From assembly GCA_018350325.1 (NCBI GenBank), contig JAEVLN010000001.1:5547254-5611253 (forward strand): DNA of 64,000 nucleotides, read 5' to 3'. Shown here one piece after another: positions 60,172 through 64,000 of this stretch. Made by a program: the position numbers and the translations under genes. The notes beneath the pieces were generated by a model. That model saw only the letters and a program-made list of their open reading frames with translations. It was not told the origin of the DNA and searched no databases. How positions within the stretch are numbered: the first letter of the stretch is position 1; each line of letters starts with the position of its first letter. This DNA is from Globodera rostochiensis (Eukaryota > Nematoda > Chromadorea > Rhabditida > Heteroderidae).

Positions 60172-60639
60172 ACGACCGCCTCGACCATGTTTTGGCCTTT
60201 GTCACTTTCCATCCTCCGTCAGGACACCTTCCCGGGTTTTCAACTCTGAGATTGTTTCGGTTTCCCCCTTAAAACAAGTTTTTGCAATTACTTAAACTCC
60301 CCCAAAACGTCGTCAGTGAAAATGGATGTTTTAATGAATTGGTTCCCGGAGGGACTGTTCGGTTCGGTTCGGTTCCTTCGGCCTGCCTGCTCACAAAGGT
60401 CTCTCTCATCGCCCGCCCTTTTTTTGATATTTATTTAAGGATTTGCTGACTCTTTTTTCGTTCGCGTCTGTGCTTGTTTGTTATTTTCTCTTTCACATAT
60501 TTATTATTGTCCCGCAAATAAAATAAATTGTTGTTCACCCACCACCGTTTTTGTCCGTCAAATTGCTGTTGACAATAAATTCAGTGTTTCTGTTGGTGAT
60601 TTGAATGCGACTAACGGAACATAAATTTAGTCGGATTCA
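60172..60639. other. calreticulin 3' flank and sirtuin upstream region
   Basis: An AATAAA polyadenylation signal lies at 60517-60522 about 350 bases after the calreticulin stop. A GGTTC repeat occurs at 60358-60375. The sirtuin ATG follows at 60640, so the two genes are head-to-tail 468 bp apart. Confidence 0.65.
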
Positions 60640-62593
60640 ATGGACGGACAAAGTAAAGGAGAGGGATCTGCAAAAACTGACAATGAAGCTGTGAGATTAG
60701 CAGAAGTGTCGACATCTTCTGAGGCTAAGGCAAAGTCTGGGGGAGAGGAGGGACTCCGGTCAGAGGAAGAACGGCGGCCTTCCCAGTCGGAGCCGGAGGC
60801 CGGACGAGACGGCAATGACGCGGATGGGTCGTCGTCGCTGCCAAATCTGTACAGTAAATTTGTGAGCAGCTTCGAAAGCGTCATCCATAATTTGGTGTCC
60901 GAAGGTGCCTCTTCTGTAATAAATAAAAACTTTTTTGGGTTTTTGCGTCGTTTGCAAAATTCGAATTCCATTTTTCTGAACTGACTCCTTTCCGTTGTGG
61001 CAGATGACACGGCATCACAGCCAAAACAGAAGCTGGCATCGTTGGATTTGGAAGGCATTGCGTCATTCATTCGGGAAGAACAACCTGACATTGTGTTCAT
61101 GGTCGGTGCGGGGTTGTCCACATCTGCCGGAATCCCGGACTTTCGAACTCCCGGTTGGTTGGTTAGCTTTGTTTTGAAGCATATCCAACCCAAAGCGTTT
61201 GTTTTTTTTTGAAGGCACCGGACTCTATGACAATTTGCAGCAGTACGACATCCCTCACCCGCAGGCGATCTTCGAGATAAATTATTTCAAGAGGAATCCC
61301 GAGCCCTTTTTCGTGTTGGCCAAAGAGACTTTCCACGATGACATAAAAGTGCTGCTTCAAAATGCTTCTTAATCCATTTATTACCCACAAACTTTAGCCA
61401 ACTCCCGCGCATCATTTCATTCGGCTGGTGGAAGAAAAAGGTTTGCTTCGCCGATGTTTCACCCAGGTGAACACACTCGACTTCCGTTTGTTCCGTCGCG
61501 GGGGGGGGGGGGGGGGGGGGGGATCGGGCATGTCTAGCAGTCCCGGCTTTTTTGTTTGGCTTCGTTCCTCCTTCATTTGTAACATTGTCAAGAACATTGA
61601 TGCGTTGGAGTACGAGGCGGGCGTGAAGGACGAAAAAGTTGTGACGGCCCATGGCTCCTATCGCACCGGCACGTGTCTGTCCTGCAAAAAGAAATACAGC
61701 CAACAATGGCTCAGAGGTTCGTTGACTTTTTTGGTAATCATTTTCTCGAGACCGCAAGCTAACTGGGGGCTTTTGCCAGTGCCGTCGGAATCATTTAACA
61801 GTTGCTTATTTTAAGAAGAGTTAAAAACGACAAGAATATCAAAGAATTCTAAAAACTTAGGAGCCTTTACACTCCTGAAGATTGCGGTTTTCCAAAAATA
61901 CACCCCCCCCCCTAAAAATCGACCGTTGTTTCCCCAGGAACTCCGAACGTGGGTTGGTCAACACCAGCTTCTCCTAATGTAACTTCGATGGTTTCCGATA
62001 CATACTATAAATAGAACCAAAATTACGACCGAACCATAAATTTGTTTTTTGTGCCAATTGCAATCAAAAAAAAGCCCGGTTTAGCGCAAGTGAATGCCAC
62101 GAAAGTGCCACATTGTGCCGTGTGCAAGAATGGCGTGGTGAAGCCGGACATCGTTTTTTTCGGCGAAAGTTTGCCCTCACGCTTCTTCAGCGCTTCTTTG
62201 GTGGTACGTTTTGTCTAAGCGGTGACTGACTGACTGACTTTACCTTCTGATTGACCGTTTAGGACATGCCGAAGTGCGGTCTTTTGATCATAATGGGCAC
62301 TTCGCTGGTTGTCCACCCGTTCGCTTCGCTGGTCGACGAAGTGCCGGCCGACACGCCGCGCCTTCTCATAAATCTTCAGCCCGTCGGCACCAACTCGCTG
62401 CGCTACGAAGAAGCCGAAAATATTCGGTAAATTCTTTCAAAAGAAAATGATGGAAAGATTACTGTGAACCGTGCCGTTTTAAAGCGATGTGTTTTGGCAA
62501 GGCGAGTGCGACGAGGGGGCGAAGAGGCTGGCCAAGCTGCTCGGCTGGGACCAGGAGCTTAAGATGCTAATCAAAAAATCGGAAGACAAATGA
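60640..62593 (+). CDS. SIRT2: SIRT2-class NAD+-dependent protein deacylase
   Basis: Sirtuins of this class remove acyl groups from lysines using NAD+; SIRT2 is mainly cytoplasmic. The N-terminus ([20 protein letters not shown]) is acidic and Ser-rich and lacks a mitochondrial presequence. The catalytic core begins [20 protein letters not shown] and continues with [20 protein letters not shown] (the GAG-S-x-S-G-IPDFR NAD site, about 61100-61155), [35 protein letters not shown] (NID motif), [20 protein letters not shown] with the catalytic His and first zinc Cxx[21 protein letters not shown] with the second Cxx[21 protein letters not shown] and LLINLQPVG. The end [20 protein letters not shown] matches SIRT2. 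A 23-base G run (61500-61522) lies in an intron just after the TQ codons. Confidence 0.94.
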
Positions 62594-63030
62594 ACTCTCT
62601 CCGCACTTACAACATATTGGTGGTGATATTAGTCTTTGTGTTCTATTCCATTGTTTTGACCTTTCTGCTATTCCCAGTGTCTCTCACCTTTTACCAAACA
62701 TATTCGTCCCTATTAGGACATTTCGAATATTTGTTTAGTGTTTAACTTTATTTGGCTCAAAATGTCGTGGGGCAGAAGATTGGGGGCGGGTGCCGCGCTA
62801 ATCTCAAAATGCCCCCCCGGCGCATCGCCTGATCGGCGATAATTTCCGGCTTTGCTTGTTCATGCTCTGACATCGCACAGCCATCGATAATCCCCGCCAT
62901 TGTTATGCTTAAAACAGACCAATTAAAGGATGAGTTGAATCCCTCCCCCCCCCATGTCCGGACAACTTTCCACCCGCCCTCTCCCACTTACTGCCCAACC
63001 GCCGATCATTTCCACCGCCCCGGTTCTGCA
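62594..63030. other. intergenic region
   Basis: Sirtuin 3' flank and upstream sequence of the next plus-strand gene. An upstream in-frame ATG at 62905 would add about 42 residues lacking signal-peptide character before the better start at 63031. Confidence 0.5.
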
Positions 63031-64000
63031 ATGTTGTTCCTCTACTGCCTGGTTCTCTTTTTTCCCACCCTGCTGACTGAGTTCGGCGGCTCTGTTTCGG
63101 CACAATGTCACCCGTGCCCATGCCCCAATTCGCCTCAGCCCAACCCGACATCGTCGCCATGCTGCCCGTTCCCTGCGCAGCCTCCGGCACCTTCTCGCCC
63201 TTGCTGTCCTTCCTCTCCTCCCCAGTTCCCCCAATCCCAATCGTCGTCGTCATGTTGCATGCCAAGTCCGTCTCCTTCGCCTTTCCCGTCGTCGTTCCCC
63301 TCATACCCTACACAGCCCTTCATGCCCGCCCCACCACAAGCCCCGCCGGCACGCATTCCCATGCCATCCTATCAAATTGCGCCGCCCGAATATTCCCGGG
63401 CTGTGCCTTTGCCAGGTTCTTCCCTTTGATAGCGTCGTTTTCATTTCGAATTTTAGTGCCAATTCCGGCTAAAGAAAGGTTCTCTGCGCATGAACCTTCA
63501 AAACAGAAGTCGGGCGAAGACATAAAGGACCCGTTTGAGAAGGAGGCGAAACCGTCGAGGGATGAGTCATTTTTGCCGTCGAAGTACGTGACAGGGCCGG
63601 GCTCGGATGCTCTGCTGCCTCCGATCATCTACCCGACGGCCTCAGCTCCACGTCAGCCCATTGTTTCTCAGCAGAGCAACTCCTACTACCAAACACCGAC
63701 GTCCTACCAGCAACAGCAGCAGTTCCAACAGCAACAGTTCCAACAGCCCCAAGACCGACTTCCTTTCTTTCCCGGCAATTCGTGTCAGTGCAATCAGCCG
63801 AGGCCGTCTCCGCCACAGCCTTTTGCTGGGCCCCAAGTTCAAATGCCCATGCAAAACTGTTGCATCGGCTGCTCGCAGAGGCAATGTTCGATGAAAATGA
63901 AGAACAAAGCGTTTGGGCTAAGAACATTGTTGAACAACAACAACAACAACAGTACGACAGCGAACTCTGTGGAATGGAAAGACGGATCCGGAGAGTTCGA
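63031..64000 (+). CDS. secreted Cys/Pro/Gln-rich protein, truncated by window end
   Basis: The start at 63031 gives MLFLYCLVLFFPTLLTEFGG with a typical signal peptide and cleavage near SVSAQ. The mature part starts with CHPCPCPNS and has paired cysteines in a Pro/Ser background (PCCPFPAQPPAPSRPCCPSS), then a Pro-rich stretch. A phase-1 intron at about 63418-63456 leads to VPIPAKERFSAHEPSKQKSG and a second exon with a Gln tract (SYQQQQQFQQQQFQQPQ) and further cysteines (SCQCNQPRPSPPQPF, NCCIGCSQRQC). The reading frame is still open at base 64000. Such composition is seen in cuticle and ground-like (hedgehog-related) nematode proteins; no ground-like domain is visible in the part present. Confidence 0.6.

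Overview
The window is nuclear DNA from a eukaryote, almost certainly a nematode. Genes are split by many very short introns (about 42-60 nt, with a few longer ones). Both strands carry genes at roughly one per 2-3 kb, and the best-matching protein families look nematode-like. Examples are a short STI1/HOP that lacks the first TPR block, an RME-1-type EHD protein, a calreticulin ending in HDEL, and a Cys/Pro/Gln-rich secreted protein of a type common in worms. Intergenic DNA and introns carry many long poly-G or poly-C runs (up to 23 bases). I cannot fix the species from sequence alone; a tylenchid (plant-parasitic) nematode is a reasonable but unproven guess. No bacterial operons, CRISPR arrays, rRNA genes or convincing tRNAs were seen.

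Layout. 1-1934: G/C-run-rich DNA with no gene. 1935-3400 (-): STI1/HOP co-chaperone. 3401-6848: a 29-bp minisatellite, low-complexity DNA and at most one doubtful small ORF. 6849-7832 (+): a protein with two RxRPVPxSTY motifs. 8707-8870: a miniature inverted-repeat element. 9464-12272 (+): sphingosine kinase. 13118-14505 (-): ZFPL1. 14959-18353 (+): XPC/Rad4. 18908-21534 (+): SHP-type tyrosine phosphatase. 21969-23539 (+): C19orf47-like SAM protein. 23924-26797 (-): ACSF2-like acyl-CoA synthetase. 28525-31537 (+): Mediator subunit MED17. 32238-34378 (+): LPGAT1-like acyltransferase. 35165-37676 (-): EHD/RME-1. 38984-40415 (-): unidentified beta-propeller-like protein. About 41122-42297 (+): unidentified gene. 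42786-43735 (-): secreted gremlin/DAN cystine-knot protein. About 44528-48340 (-): large unidentified Ser/Pro-rich protein. 49398-50814 (-): secreted reeler-domain protein. About 51980-53599 (-): unidentified gene. 55256-56219 (-): ChaC gamma-glutamylcyclotransferase. 56406-57673 (-): PPCDC. 58561-60171 (+): calreticulin. 60640-62593 (+): SIRT2-class sirtuin. 63031-64000 (+): secreted Cys/Pro/Gln-rich protein running off the window end.

The genes are mostly housekeeping and do not form one pathway. Two loose themes are visible. One is ER and Golgi protein handling (STI1, ZFPL1, calreticulin). The other is lipid, CoA and thiol metabolism (sphingosine kinase, ACSF2, LPGAT1, PPCDC, ChaC).

The most interesting non-coding signals are: (a) two short elements with TAGAGATCGG termini and TTATGG-containing flanking direct repeats; (b) a TGACGTGGACCAAT site upstream of calreticulin that combines an unfolded-protein-response element with an ERSE-II; (c) a GC-AG intron and a 42-nt in-frame intron in calreticulin; (d) dispersed AT-rich repeat families; (e) abundant long poly-G tracts. 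I did not find a novel multi-gene system. Exon boundaries below were read by eye from splice signals and homology, so gene spans are more reliable than internal junctions.
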